Shown in pieces: positions 1 to 8,894 of a stretch of 64,000 nt of DNA (position 1 is the first letter of the stretch; the number at the start of each line of letters is the position of its first letter). Source of the DNA: Bacteroidota bacterium (GTDB lineage: Bacteria; Bacteroidota; Bacteroidia; Flavobacteriales; Weeksellaceae); contig JAEWOD010000037.1 in the NCBI GenBank assembly GCA_023461035.1, forward strand, positions 13,541 to 77,540, given 5' to 3'. Position numbers and translations under genes: made by a program. The notes beneath the pieces are model-generated. The model did not search any database. It was not told the DNA's origin and worked only from the letters and a program-made list of their open reading frames with translations.

Positions 1-2
1 TA

Positions 3-815
3 ACCCAAATGACTTCGGATGGTGGTTTGGGTTTCGGGATGAAATGGATGATGGGTTGGATGAATGATACTTTGGATTATTTTAAAATCGATCCGTTTTT
101 CCGTAAATACCACTATCACAAACTGACATTCAGCATCATGTATGCATTCAGCGAAAATTTCATGTTGCCGCTTTCGCACGATGAAGTGGTGCATGGAAAA
201 AGTTCGCTTCTCTTTAAAATGCCCGGCGATGAATTTCAAAAACACGCCAATCTGAGAGCTTTATATCTCTATATGTTTACACATCCCGGTGCCAAATTGC
301 TTTTCATGGGCGGAGAATTTGGACAAACAACCGAGTGGAGCTTTGATCATTCGCTGGATTGGCATTTGCTCGAATACGAAGCGCATCAAAAACTCATGGC
401 GTTTGTTACGGCTTTGAATCAATTGTACCGAACCGAAAAAGCATTGTTTAAAAAACAATTTGATCCCGAGGGATTTGAATGGATTGAAGTGCATGATGAA
501 GAAAATTCGGTCTATGTTTATCGTCGGAAATCGGGCATGAAAAAAGACAATCTGGTTGTTATCCTTAATTTAACACCAACCGTAAAGAAGAATTACCGCA
601 TAGGATTTCCACATCATGCCCAATGGAAATGTATCCTGAATTCCGATAGTGAAACCTATTGGGGAAGCGGAATGGAAGTAAAATCAGTCAAAACCCAAAA
701 GCAAATTTACAAAGGACATAAATTCTCCGCAAAAGTCAATTTACCTCTGCTTTCGGGGTTGGTTTTCAAAATCGAAAAATTAATTCCGGTTTCTAAAAAA
801 ACAACAAAAAAGTAA
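3..815 (+). CDS. glgB: 1,4-alpha-glucan branching enzyme, C-terminal part (5' end outside window)
   Basis: This is the C-terminal part of glycogen branching enzyme, which cuts alpha-1,4 glucan chains and re-attaches them as alpha-1,6 branches. The reading frame is open from the left edge, so the gene begins outside the window; the ATG at 9 is internal, not the start. The visible part contains the GH13 segment GGLGFGMKW followed by GWMNDTLDYF, the conserved LPLSHDEVVHGK motif with the late catalytic-region Asp/Glu, LLFMGGEFGQ and SLDWHLLE, and then the C-terminal beta domain with FDPEGFEW. All align by eye with E. coli GlgB. A spacer of 48 bases separates it from glgA, so the genes are probably co-transcribed. 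The identity is secure; the catalytic nucleophile region lies upstream and cannot be checked. Confidence 0.95.
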   Translation, partial: TQMTSDGGLGFGMKWMMGWMNDTLDYFKIDPFFRKYHYHKLTFSIMYAFSENFMLPLSHDEVVHGKSSLLFKMPGDEFQKHANLRALYLYMFTHPGAKLLFMGGEFGQTTEWSFDHSLDWHLLEYEAHQKLMAFVTALNQLYRTEKALFKKQFDPEGFEWIEVHDEENSVYVYRRKSGMKKDNLVVILNLTPTVKKNYRIGFPHHAQWKCILNSDSETYWGSGMEVKSVKTQKQIYKGHKFSAKVNLPLLSGLVFKIEKLIPVSKKTTKK

Positions 816-863
816 AATAGTTTTTTCTATATTTAGGGAATAGCAAAACCTATACTTTTCTGT

Positions 864-2288
864 ATGCAAGTTTTTCATTTAAGTGCCGAATGTTACCCCG
901 TCGCAAAAGTCGGCGGATTGGCCGACGTAGTCGGAGCTCTACCCAAATATCAAAACAAACTGGGGCTGGATGCTTCCGTGGTCATGCCTTGGTACAACCG
1001 CCCATTTACGCGCGAACATAGTTTTGAAACGGTTTATGAAAGCGAAATCCAATTGCGCGAGCTTCATCTTCCCTTTCAAATCCTCAAAGAAACCAAAGAC
1101 ACACTTGGGTTTCCACTCTATATGGTTCGGATCAATGGATTATTGGATCGTGAAAATGTGTATGGTTATGAGGATGCAGCCTTGCAATTCATCGCTTTTC
1201 AGATCGCTGCTCTCCACTGGATAAAGGAAACCCAAAATTTTCCCGACATCCTTCATTGTCATGACCACCACACAGGATTGGTACCTTTTTTACTGAAATA
1301 TGCCTATACTTTTCAGGAAATGAGCAGCCAAATCAAAACCGTCGGAACCATCCACAACGGCGAATACCAAGGCTGGATGGGATGGGAAATGGTCAACTAT
1401 CTTCCAAACTTTGACATCGCACACGGTGGACTGCTCGACTGGAACGACATCATCAATCCTATGGCAGCATTGGTGAAATGTGCTGACGTATTTACCACGG
1501 TTTCAGAAGGTTATTTATACGAATTACTAAACAATTCCGGAGCGGGATTGGAAAGTTTATACCAGCAGGAAAGCTTCAAATCATTTGGGATCATAAACGG
1601 AATAGACAAGGAAGTCTGGAATCCTAAGACCGATAAAATGCTGGTTGCCAATTATGGTTTGACTAATTTTGTTTCCAATAAAAAGAAAAACAAAGAAGAG
1701 CTCTGTGAGCGCTACCGCCTCAATCCCAATTTACCGCTGATTTCCTTCATCGGTCGGTTTGCCACAGAAAAAGGTGCCGATTTATTGCCGGGAATCATAG
1801 ACAGAATCATACAGGAACGAAGCGGAGATGTCAACTTTTTTGTGCTAGGCTCCGGTGATTCCAATACCGAAAACCGACTGAAAGAACTCCAACACCGCTT
1901 TTCCGGAAATTTCGGGTTGGACTTGGGATACAACGAACCGCTTTCACATATCATTTATGCCGGATCTGATTATCTTTTGATGCCTTCGAGAGTGGAACCT
2001 TGCGGATTGAATCAATTGTATTCGATGACATACGGAACCATTCCCATTGTACGAAAAACAGGCGGGCTGAACGATACTGTCCCCGATTTTTCTGAAGAAA
2101 ACGGGCGGGGATTCCAATTCAATGATGCCGATGTAAACGGTGCCTGCTGGGCGATTCATCGTGCGCTTGATTTTGAAACGAATAAAAAAGAAGCTCAGAA
2201 ATTGAGAAGAACAATTATGAAAATCGATTTTTCCTGGGAGAAATCAACAAAGAGATATATAGAATTATACGAAAACCTAAAAAAATAA
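864..2288 (+). CDS. glgA: glycogen synthase, GT5 family
   Basis: This 474-residue protein is a full-length ADP-glucose (or UDP-glucose) glycogen synthase that extends alpha-1,4 glucan chains. The N-terminal domain opens with the sugar-nucleotide loop KVGGLADV at residues 16-23. The C-terminal Rossmann domain has FIGRFATEKGADL and the E-X7-E region PSRVEPCGLNQLYS, followed by the conserved KTGGLNDTV. The ATG start places the loop at the usual distance from the N-terminus. The gene sits between glgB and glgC (3-base gap before glgC), so its substrate is most likely the ADP-glucose made by GlgC. A TATATTTA element at 831-838 could give it its own promoter. Confidence 0.95.
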   Translation: MQVFHLSAECYPVAKVGGLADVVGALPKYQNKLGLDASVVMPWYNRPFTREHSFETVYESEIQLRELHLPFQILKETKDTLGFPLYMVRINGLLDRENVYGYEDAALQFIAFQIAALHWIKETQNFPDILHCHDHHTGLVPFLLKYAYTFQEMSSQIKTVGTIHNGEYQGWMGWEMVNYLPNFDIAHGGLLDWNDIINPMAALVKCADVFTTVSEGYLYELLNNSGAGLESLYQQESFKSFGIINGIDKEVWNPKTDKMLVANYGLTNFVSNKKKNKEELCERYRLNPNLPLISFIGRFATEKGADLLPGIIDRIIQERSGDVNFFVLGSGDSNTENRLKELQHRFSGNFGLDLGYNEPLSHIIYAGSDYLLMPSRVEPCGLNQLYSMTYGTIPIVRKTGGLNDTVPDFSEENGRGFQFNDADVNGACWAIHRALDFETNKKEAQKLRRTIMKIDFSWEKSTKRYIELYENLKK

Positions 2289-2291
2289 ATT

Positions 2292-3563
2292 ATGAATCCT
2301 GATGTTCTAGCAATTATACTTGGTGGCGGACAAGGTTCCCGGCTTTATCCTTTGACTCATTCCCGTTCCAAACCTGCGGTGCCGATTGCCGGAAAATACC
2401 GGCTCGTGGATATTCCTATTTCCAATTGTTTGAATTCGGGGCTGAATAAAATTTTGGTTTTAACTCAATTCAATTCGGCCTCGCTGAATTCGCACATCAA
2501 AAATGCTTTTCATTTCGATATTTTTAGCAAAGGATTTGTGGAAATTCTGGCTGCCGAACAGGATTTTGAAAATACCAATTGGTACCAGGGAACAGCAGAT
2601 GCAGTGCGCCAAAGCCAGAAACATCTCAATAAATTTGATTATGATTATCTGCTGATTCTTTCAGGAGATCAATTGTACCAAATGGATTTCAACGAATTGG
2701 TTCAATTCCACATAGACAGTGAAAGCGAAATTACCATCGCTACGATTCCCGTAAACAGCCGTGATGCAACCGGATTCGGAATTTTAAAATCCGATGAAAA
2801 TCATCAAATCACATCGTTTATCGAAAAACCAAAAGCGGAACTTTTGCCCAACTGGAAATCGGAAGTAAGCGAATCCAACCAGCAAAAAGGAAAAGAATAT
2901 TTGGCTTCTATGGGGATTTATGTGTTTAACCGAAAAATCTTGAAACAGATTTTTGACGAAGATCCCGGAAATGACTTTGGGAAAGAATTGATTCCCAATG
3001 CCATACATAAATATAAAACTTCGAGTTATCAATATGACGGTTACTGGACGGACATCGGGACGATTCGTTCATTTTTTGAGGCCAATATGGATTTGACCAT
3101 GGATTTACCACAATTCAATATGTATGGGCCACATCCGATTTACACCAATTCGCGTATGCTCCCTCCGACCAAAGTGATGGGAACCCAGACCAATCGGGTG
3201 ATTTTCGGTGGCGGCTGTATCGTTTCCGCCAAACAAATCGAGTCTTCCATCATCGGAGTCCGTTCCCGAATCGACAGCGGAACCGTTATGAAAACCACGT
3301 ACATGATGGGGGCCGATTATTTCTCCAAACCCAAAGATTTTGAGGATTATGTGAAATACGGAAAACCTCTTTTGGGGGTGGGCGAAAATTGTTATATCGA
3401 AAATGCGATCCTCGATAAAAATTGTACCATCGGGAATAATGTAACCATAAAAGGACATGAAGGACTGGAAGACAGTGATTTTGAAACGCATACGATTTCC
3501 GATGGAATTGTAATTGTCAAAAAATATGCGGTCATCCCAAGCGGAACGGTGATTGGCGGATAG
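2292..3563 (+). CDS. glgC: glucose-1-phosphate adenylyltransferase
   Basis: ADP-glucose pyrophosphorylase makes ADP-glucose from glucose-1-phosphate and ATP, the committed step of bacterial glycogen synthesis. The 423-residue protein starts with the nucleotidyltransferase signature LGGGQGSRLYPLT and the substrate segment SKPAVPIAGKYRLVDIPISN. The conserved YQGTADAVRQ and LSGDQLYQMD follow, then FIEKPK. The C-terminal third is a left-handed beta-helix with isoleucine-rich hexapeptides (around residues 300-420). Length and motif order match the family. It is the last of the three glg genes and is followed after 12 bases by an unrelated AT-rich gene. Confidence 0.95.
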   Translation: MNPDVLAIILGGGQGSRLYPLTHSRSKPAVPIAGKYRLVDIPISNCLNSGLNKILVLTQFNSASLNSHIKNAFHFDIFSKGFVEILAAEQDFENTNWYQGTADAVRQSQKHLNKFDYDYLLILSGDQLYQMDFNELVQFHIDSESEITIATIPVNSRDATGFGILKSDENHQITSFIEKPKAELLPNWKSEVSESNQQKGKEYLASMGIYVFNRKILKQIFDEDPGNDFGKELIPNAIHKYKTSSYQYDGYWTDIGTIRSFFEANMDLTMDLPQFNMYGPHPIYTNSRMLPPTKVMGTQTNRVIFGGGCIVSAKQIESSIIGVRSRIDSGTVMKTTYMMGADYFSKPKDFEDYVKYGKPLLGVGENCYIENAILDKNCTIGNNVTIKGHEGLEDSDFETHTISDGIVIVKKYAVIPSGTVIGG

Positions 3564-3575
3564 TTTGATTTTTTT

Positions 3576-4310
3576 ATGAGAGAAATACTAAAATTTTGTT
3601 TTTTAATTTTTCTGTTTCATTGCTGTACTTCCAAGTTTGATGACAAAAGATTGCAATTAAGGAAAATTGTTGATTGTCAAAATAAGGAATTCCTAATAAA
3701 GGATGATAATGATAATTGGCTAATTGATTTTGATTCTATTAAAAGTACAAATGAGTTCATTTGCTCAAAATATGATAAAATGAAAGACAGTGATAATAAA
3801 TTTAGCCAAAAAAATTTTGATTCTCTTCGTTTAAAATACGGAAATGGAAATATACCATTCCAATATACTCAGCCACAAGTATTTCCCTATATCAATATTG
3901 ATGGAATTGATGTTAGTCTATTACAATTAACCTATTCAACGGCTACGATACCGTTTCCGAAAACCGAAACAATTGCATTTGGAAAAGATTATTCTAATCA
4001 GTTTGACACAATAAAAACAGTTGTTCGGAATCTTTTTGAAGAACCAACCCGGATAATAAAAAACAATAATTATCGGGTTCTCACTATTCTGATTAGTAAT
4101 GATCGATTTCAGGATTCAAAAAACATTATTCCTGTAATTGTAGCTAATTACTTTGAGTATTTGGAAAATAAGACAAAAAAGGAAATTTGTGAACTAAGCA
4201 ATGAAGAAATCATACAACTAAAAAATGAATACCAACTAAAAATAAAAATAACTAGCTATGATTTGGTTAACAAACCTATGGGGCAATTTATGAAAGAAAA
4301 CTGCAATTAA
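3576..4310 (+). CDS. predicted lipoprotein of unknown function
   Basis: This 244-residue protein is not recognised. It has a short basic N-terminus, a hydrophobic stretch (residues 4-14) and a Cys pair at 16-17 followed by Thr-Ser, consistent with a lipoprotein signal peptide, although the lipobox is weak (aromatic or His residues rather than Ala/Gly before Cys). The rest looks soluble and rich in Asn, Lys and Asp. The gene is visibly richer in A+T than the glg genes upstream, a possible sign of separate origin. It ends 19 bases from the convergent gene at 4330-4797. No function is proposed. Confidence 0.7.
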   Translation: MREILKFCFLIFLFHCCTSKFDDKRLQLRKIVDCQNKEFLIKDDNDNWLIDFDSIKSTNEFICSKYDKMKDSDNKFSQKNFDSLRLKYGNGNIPFQYTQPQVFPYINIDGIDVSLLQLTYSTATIPFPKTETIAFGKDYSNQFDTIKTVVRNLFEEPTRIIKNNNYRVLTILISNDRFQDSKNIIPVIVANYFEYLENKTKKEICELSNEEIIQLKNEYQLKIKITSYDLVNKPMGQFMKENCN

Positions 4311-4329
4311 AAAAAACAAAAGACACTAT

Positions 4330-4797
4330 TCATCGTAAATTCCCCTTCACCGGAATATCTTCCAAAAAAACATATTTCTCATTCTCAAAATCCATTTGAC
4401 AGTAATAATGATTCAAACCATTGGAAACCATCAGATAATCAGCATCTATTTGTAAATTATACCGGGCGATTTGATCAAAAGTTTCTTGAGTAATTTGGAT
4501 AGATGGCGCTTTGCATTCGACGATGATAAAAGGTTTTTCTTTTTTGAATACAATGATGTCGCCTCGTTTTTTCATTCCGTTTATTTCCACTATCAATTCG
4601 GTATTGATAGCGGATTTGGAATATTTTTTTTCCTGAATCAGAAATTGAACTACATTTTGCCTGACCCATTCTTCGGGAGTCAAAACCAGCCATTTTTTAC
4701 GGATTGTGCAAAAGATGTAAACAGAATTCTCGGTTTGTTTGAATCGAAATTGGTAATTTTCGGAAAAATTTAATTGAGGTAATTGCAACGCATCCAT
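4330..4797 (-). CDS. HsdR N-terminal-like (HSDR_N_2) protein
   Basis: This 155-residue protein resembles the small Bacteroidota proteins carrying only the type I restriction enzyme R N-terminal nuclease-like domain. Visible motifs are LTPEEWVRQNVVQFLI, then RGDIIVFKKEKPFIIVECKAP (split Asp and Glu-x-Lys typical of the PD-(D/E)xK fold: Asp of GDI, then Glu-Cys-Lys), and ARYNLQIDADYLMVSNGLNHYY. There is no helicase domain and no hsdM or hsdS nearby, so it is not a restriction system. Its ATG overlaps the divergent holA ATG within a single CATG, an arrangement I recall as frequent for this pair in Flavobacteriia. The cellular role is unknown. Confidence 0.82.
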   Translation of the reverse strand: MDALQLPQLNFSENYQFRFKQTENSVYIFCTIRKKWLVLTPEEWVRQNVVQFLIQEKKYSKSAINTELIVEINGMKKRGDIIVFKKEKPFIIVECKAPSIQITQETFDQIARYNLQIDADYLMVSNGLNHYYCQMDFENEKYVFLEDIPVKGNLR

Positions 4798-5803
4798 GAG
4801 TCAGTCCAATAGCATCATCAAAGATATTAAAAACAAAAAAATCGCTCCGATTTATTTTCTGTCGGGCGACGAACCGTTTTTCATCGATCAGGTTTCCAAA
4901 ACCATCGAAAACGAAGTTTTAACGGAAGATGAAAAAGGATTCAACCAAAGCATTCTGTATGGAAATGACGTGGAAATGAGTGCCGTCATTGGCATGGCAA
5001 AACAGTTCCCTATGGGTGCGGAACGTCAGGTAGTCATCGTCAAAGAAGCGCAACATCTTTCCCGTGCCATTGACCAGCTGGAGTCCTATGCCGAAAATCC
5101 GCAACCTTCGACCGTTTTGGTTTTTAATTACAAAGGAAAAACACTTGACAAACGAAAAAAGTTGTATAAAACCTTACAGAAAAATTCTGTTTTATTAGAA
5201 ACCAAAAAGTTTTATGACAACCAGATTCCGGACTGGATCGAATCAACCGCAAAAGAATTGGGGCTGGAACTGGAAAACAAATCCAAGTTTATGATGGCGG
5301 AATTTTTGGGAGCCGATTTAGGAAGGATTTACAACGAATTGCAAAAACTGAAAATCGTAGCGGAAGACGGAAAAATCACACCGGAAATTGTCGAACGAAA
5401 TATCGGGATCAGCAAAGATTACAACAATTTTGAATTGAGAAATGCCATCGAAACCCGAAACGCCGAAAAAGCTTTCCGCATCATCAAATATTTCAGCCAG
5501 AATCCGAAAGACAATCCATTGGTAGTCACACTTTCCGTTCTTTATCAGACTTTTTCCAATATCATCGTTTACCATGCCCTGACCGATAAATCCCAAGGAA
5601 ATATTGCCAAAGAACTCGGAATTCATCCGTTTTTTGTGAAAGATGCAGCAATGGCGGCAAAAAATTATCCTTTAAAAAAAGCCACACGCATCATTTCTCT
5701 TTTACGCGAGGCCGATGTCAAAAGCAAAGGTGTAGGTGCTACCGGAAATACCAATCAGGGAGATTTATTGCAAGAATTATTGTTTAAAATTTTCAGCTTA
5801 TAG
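4796..5803 (+). CDS. holA: DNA polymerase III delta subunit
   Basis: The delta subunit opens the beta clamp within the clamp-loader complex. The 335-residue protein shows the expected opening IKDIKNKKIAPIYFLSGDEPFFIDQ, with an altered, non-ATP-binding P-loop region, and GMAKQFPMGAERQVVIVKEAQ. The C-terminal collar region contains NPLVVTLSVLYQTFSNI and the conserved end GATGNTNQGDLLQELLFKIF. The ATG at 4796 lies in a CATG shared with the start of the minus-strand gene, so promoters for the two genes must lie inside each other's coding sequence. Confidence 0.93.
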   Translation: MSQSNSIIKDIKNKKIAPIYFLSGDEPFFIDQVSKTIENEVLTEDEKGFNQSILYGNDVEMSAVIGMAKQFPMGAERQVVIVKEAQHLSRAIDQLESYAENPQPSTVLVFNYKGKTLDKRKKLYKTLQKNSVLLETKKFYDNQIPDWIESTAKELGLELENKSKFMMAEFLGADLGRIYNELQKLKIVAEDGKITPEIVERNIGISKDYNNFELRNAIETRNAEKAFRIIKYFSQNPKDNPLVVTLSVLYQTFSNIIVYHALTDKSQGNIAKELGIHPFFVKDAAMAAKNYPLKKATRIISLLREADVKSKGVGATGNTNQGDLLQELLFKIFSL

Positions 5804-5834
5804 TCAATTATATATTGAGATTCCTTAAATATTC

Positions 5835-5842
5835 TATCTTTA
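5835..5842 (+). promoter_or_regulatory. candidate -7 element for nhaA
   Basis: TATCTTTA matches seven of eight positions of the Bacteroidota -7 consensus TAnnTTTG. It lies 7 bases before the ATG at 5850, which would give an almost leaderless transcript and argues against the TTG at 5844 as start. No clear -33 TTG at ideal spacing. Confidence 0.4.
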
Positions 5843-5849
5843 TTTGAAA

Positions 5850-7178
5850 ATGAGTCCCAGCCGAAAATACCACATTGACAGAGTCATCCAACCTATTCAA
5901 AGTTTTATTGCACAAGAGAAATCAGGCGGTTTGGTTTTGGGTTTAACTGTTATCCTTGCTATGTTTTTGGCCAATTCCCCTTTGTCGCAGGGCTATCATC
6001 ATTTCTTTGAACATCAGTTGGGGTTTACATTTGACGGCAATCATTTTTTGGGATACAGCCTTCATCATTGGATCAATGATGGATTGATGGCTATTTTCTT
6101 TTTCGTCGTCGGGCTGGAGCTGAAACGCGAATTTGTGGCTGGCGAACTTTCCAGTCCCCGCAAGGCAATGCTCCCGATTATAGCAGCCATTGGCGGAATG
6201 CTGGTTCCTGCCCTGATTTATTTTTCATTGAATTCCAACGGAGAAATGAGCAAAGGCTGGGGAATCCCGATGGCGACCGACATCGCTTTTGCGCTGGGTG
6301 TTTTGTATTTATTGGGCAGCCGGATTCCACTTTCGCTGAAAGTTTTCCTGACCGCTCTGGCAATTGTAGATGATTTGGGAGCAGTTTTGGTGATTGCCTT
6401 TTTCTATACTTCGGATATTTCCGTCACGAGTCTGCTGACAGGGTTTTCCTTTTTGGCTGTGATGTATGCCGGTAACAAATTGGGCGTGAGAAATATTTTA
6501 TTTTATGCGGTCTTCGGCATCATCGGCGTATGGACTTCGTTCTTGCTTTCAGGTGTTCATGCAACGATAGCAGCGGTTTTGGCCGCATTTATGATTCCGG
6601 CCGATGTTAAAATCCGGGAGAATTATCTCGTGCAAAAAATCGAAAAATCAATTGAAAAATTCAGAAAAATTGATCCCAATGATAAAATTCCGACTTTGAC
6701 CAATCAGCAACTTCATCTTTTGGAAGAAATCAAAACCGACCTCAACGGCGCTACTCCGCCGCTTCAAAAACTGGAGCATGCCATGCATCCGTTTGTAACC
6801 TTTTTGATTCTGCCGATTTTTGCTCTGGCAAATGCGGGTGTGACCGTGATCGATATAAATTTTGATCAATTATTTAACACAAACATCGCGCTGGGTATAG
6901 CTTTGGGATTATTGGCAGGAAAAGTAATCGGCGTAGTCGGATTTACCTGGTTGAGTGTAAAATTAAAGGTAGCTCCTTTTCCAACAGGAATGAATCTGCA
7001 AAATCTTTTTGGATTAGGACTTTTGGCGGCCATCGGATTTACTATGTCGCTGTTCATCACTTCACTTGCTTTTACGCACGAAGAATATGTAACCCAGGCC
7101 AAAATCGGGATTTTTACGGCTTCTATCATCGGAGGTATTTTGGGATATTGGGTTTTGAGTAAAAAAATCAAGAGCTAA
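5850..7178 (+). CDS. nhaA: Na+/H+ antiporter NhaA
   Basis: This inner-membrane sodium/proton antiporter uses the proton gradient to expel Na+ and regulate cytoplasmic pH. The 442-residue protein has the NhaA hallmarks GLELKREFVAGELSSPRKA, PMATDIAFALGVL and FLTALAIVDDLGAVLVIAFFYT, the last holding the two neighbouring Asp residues that bind the ion. It has about 12 hydrophobic segments and a hydrophilic loop near residues 250-310, longer than in E. coli NhaA. I start it at the ATG at 5850 rather than the upstream TTG at 5844 because of the promoter-like element just before. It appears monocistronic. Confidence 0.95.
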   Translation: MSPSRKYHIDRVIQPIQSFIAQEKSGGLVLGLTVILAMFLANSPLSQGYHHFFEHQLGFTFDGNHFLGYSLHHWINDGLMAIFFFVVGLELKREFVAGELSSPRKAMLPIIAAIGGMLVPALIYFSLNSNGEMSKGWGIPMATDIAFALGVLYLLGSRIPLSLKVFLTALAIVDDLGAVLVIAFFYTSDISVTSLLTGFSFLAVMYAGNKLGVRNILFYAVFGIIGVWTSFLLSGVHATIAAVLAAFMIPADVKIRENYLVQKIEKSIEKFRKIDPNDKIPTLTNQQLHLLEEIKTDLNGATPPLQKLEHAMHPFVTFLILPIFALANAGVTVIDINFDQLFNTNIALGIALGLLAGKVIGVVGFTWLSVKLKVAPFPTGMNLQNLFGLGLLAAIGFTMSLFITSLAFTHEEYVTQAKIGIFTASIIGGILGYWVLSKKIKS

Positions 7179-7218
7179 TTATTTTTTTTCATAACTTCAT
7201 GGTTCTAAATCCATTACC

Positions 7219-7905
7219 ATGAAAAACCTCTATTTCGTTTTTTTTCTTTTTATGTCAGGAATTTTGACTCAAGCGCAAAATCCTGATATTTACGACACTT
7301 GGTATCTCTATAAAATCCAACCCAGTTGGCAACCCGATATTCTTATCGCTGACTATCAACCCAGCATTTCTCCTACTTTAACGATAAATGAAGATTTCAC
7401 TTATGAAGGATTTATGGCTTGCAATAGCTTTTCCGGGAACTTCCATTTTGTAGATGATGATTTGTTTTTTGATGAATTTAATTCTACAGATAATAGTTGC
7501 GAAACTGAGGAATTAAATGACTTTGAGACCTATTATGCCTATTTATTTTTAAGTGAGGAACATTTTCCAATGTGGTTTTATCAAAACAACCAAACCGGAG
7601 AGCTGGAACTAAATTTCGGCAGTAATTCTACCGATCAAATAACTTATTACTTTTCTAAATCTCCAATTCTTGGTTTAGATGATATAGAAATAAATTCATT
7701 CAAATTTTACCCAAATCCGGCTTTGGATATCATTAGAATTGAAAACGCAAAACCAAATTCTACTTATCAAATTTATTCGGTAAACGGAGAAATAGTTCTA
7801 ACCGGACAATTAAATTTACAGAGAGTCATTGATTTAAAAATTCTTCCTTCAGGAAACTATTTTCTACAAATGGGTAAGCAAACCGCTAAGTTTATCAAAA
7901 AATAA
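7219..7905 (+). CDS. secreted META-like protein with T9SS sorting domain
   Basis: This 228-residue protein has a signal peptide (MKNLYFVFFLFMSGILTQAQ), a domain of about 120 residues beginning DTWYLYKIQ with FMACNSFSGNF and two later Cys, and a C-terminal type A T9SS sorting domain (FKFYPNPALDIIRIENA to FIKK). The middle resembles META/HslJ-like lipocalin-type folds by its Trp near the start and CNSFSG segment, but this is a pattern judgement. The protein should be exported by Sec and then passed through T9SS to the cell surface or medium. A paralogue with the same layout lies at 54612-55307. It ends 10 bases from the convergent polyprenyl synthase gene. Confidence 0.8.
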   Translation: MKNLYFVFFLFMSGILTQAQNPDIYDTWYLYKIQPSWQPDILIADYQPSISPTLTINEDFTYEGFMACNSFSGNFHFVDDDLFFDEFNSTDNSCETEELNDFETYYAYLFLSEEHFPMWFYQNNQTGELELNFGSNSTDQITYYFSKSPILGLDDIEINSFKFYPNPALDIIRIENAKPNSTYQIYSVNGEIVLTGQLNLQRVIDLKILPSGNYFLQMGKQTAKFIKK

Positions 7906-7915
7906 AATTCCTGAA

Positions 7916-8893
7916 TTATTTCTCCCTTTCCATCACGTAGTTGACCATGGTGCGTAACGATTCTTTGTATTCGCTGTCAGGAAATTCGTCCAAAATTTGG
8001 AGTGCATCTGCCGTATAATTTTCCATGGTTTTTTGGGTATATTCAATTCCGCCGTTGTCTTTTACAAACTGAATTACCTGCTGCACCCGTTTTTTATTTT
8101 GATTATGACGTTTCACCGAATTGATGAGCCAATCTTTTTCTTTTTTCGAAACTTTATTTAAAACATGAATCAGCGGCAACGTCATTTTCTGTTCTTTGAT
8201 GTCGATTCCGACCGGTTTTCCTATGATATCCGAACTGGTATAATCAAACAAATCATCCTTTATCTGGAAAGCAATTCCCACCAGATTCCCAAATCTGTGC
8301 ATTTTTTTACAAACCTCTTCTTCCGCTCCTACCGACCTTGCTCCTGCTTCACAACAAGCCGCAATCAAAGTCGCTGTTTTCTGGCGGATGATTTCAAAAT
8401 AAACTTCTTCGGTGATGTCTAATTTTCGTGCTTTTTCGATTTGAAGCAATTCGCCTTCCGACATTTCTTTGATGGCTACCGAAACGACTTTCAACAAATC
8501 AAAATCTTCATTTTCCGTAGAGAGAATCAAGGTTTTGGACAATAAATAATCACCTACCAAAACAGCAATTTTGTTTTTCCAAAGAGCGTTTAGCGAGAAA
8601 AATCCGCGACGCATATCGCTGTCATCTACCACGTCATCATGCACCAAAGTAGCGGTATGAATCAATTCAATCAAAGCGGCAGCCCTGTAACTTCTTTCCT
8701 GAAATTGACCTGTTAATTTAGCAGTTAGAAATACAAACATCGGCCGCATCTGTTTTCCTTTTCTGCGGACTATATAATGGGTAATCCTGTCCAGAAGCGG
8801 GACGTTACTTTTCATAGACTGATAAAATTTCGTCTCGAAAAGTTTCATCTCTTCGGCAATCGGTGCTTTTATTTTTTCGACGGCTTTTTTCAC
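7916..8893 (-). CDS. polyprenyl diphosphate synthase (IspB-like)
   Basis: This long-chain trans-isoprenyl diphosphate synthase adds isopentenyl diphosphate to an allylic primer, most likely making the side chain of menaquinone. The 325-residue protein has both Asp-rich motifs: HDDVVDDSDMRRG (first) and QIKDDLFDYTSSDIIGKP (second), with KGKQMRPMFVFL before them. The start is GTG at 8893, one base after the stop of the upstream gene (TAA-A-GTG), suggesting translational coupling. The chain length cannot be fixed by eye, so no symbol is given. Confidence 0.9.
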   Translation of the reverse strand: MKKAVEKIKAPIAEEMKLFETKFYQSMKSNVPLLDRITHYIVRRKGKQMRPMFVFLTAKLTGQFQERSYRAAALIELIHTATLVHDDVVDDSDMRRGFFSLNALWKNKIAVLVGDYLLSKTLILSTENEDFDLLKVVSVAIKEMSEGELLQIEKARKLDITEEVYFEIIRQKTATLIAACCEAGARSVGAEEEVCKKMHRFGNLVGIAFQIKDDLFDYTSSDIIGKPVGIDIKEQKMTLPLIHVLNKVSKKEKDWLINSVKRHNQNKKRVQQVIQFVKDNGGIEYTQKTMENYTADALQILDEFPDSEYKESLRTMVNYVMEREK

Positions 8894-8894
8894 T

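Noticed and set aside
4330..4797. Restriction-modification system
   Set aside because: Only the small N-terminal nuclease-like domain of HsdR is present; there is no helicase, hsdM or hsdS, and the neighbours are housekeeping genes.
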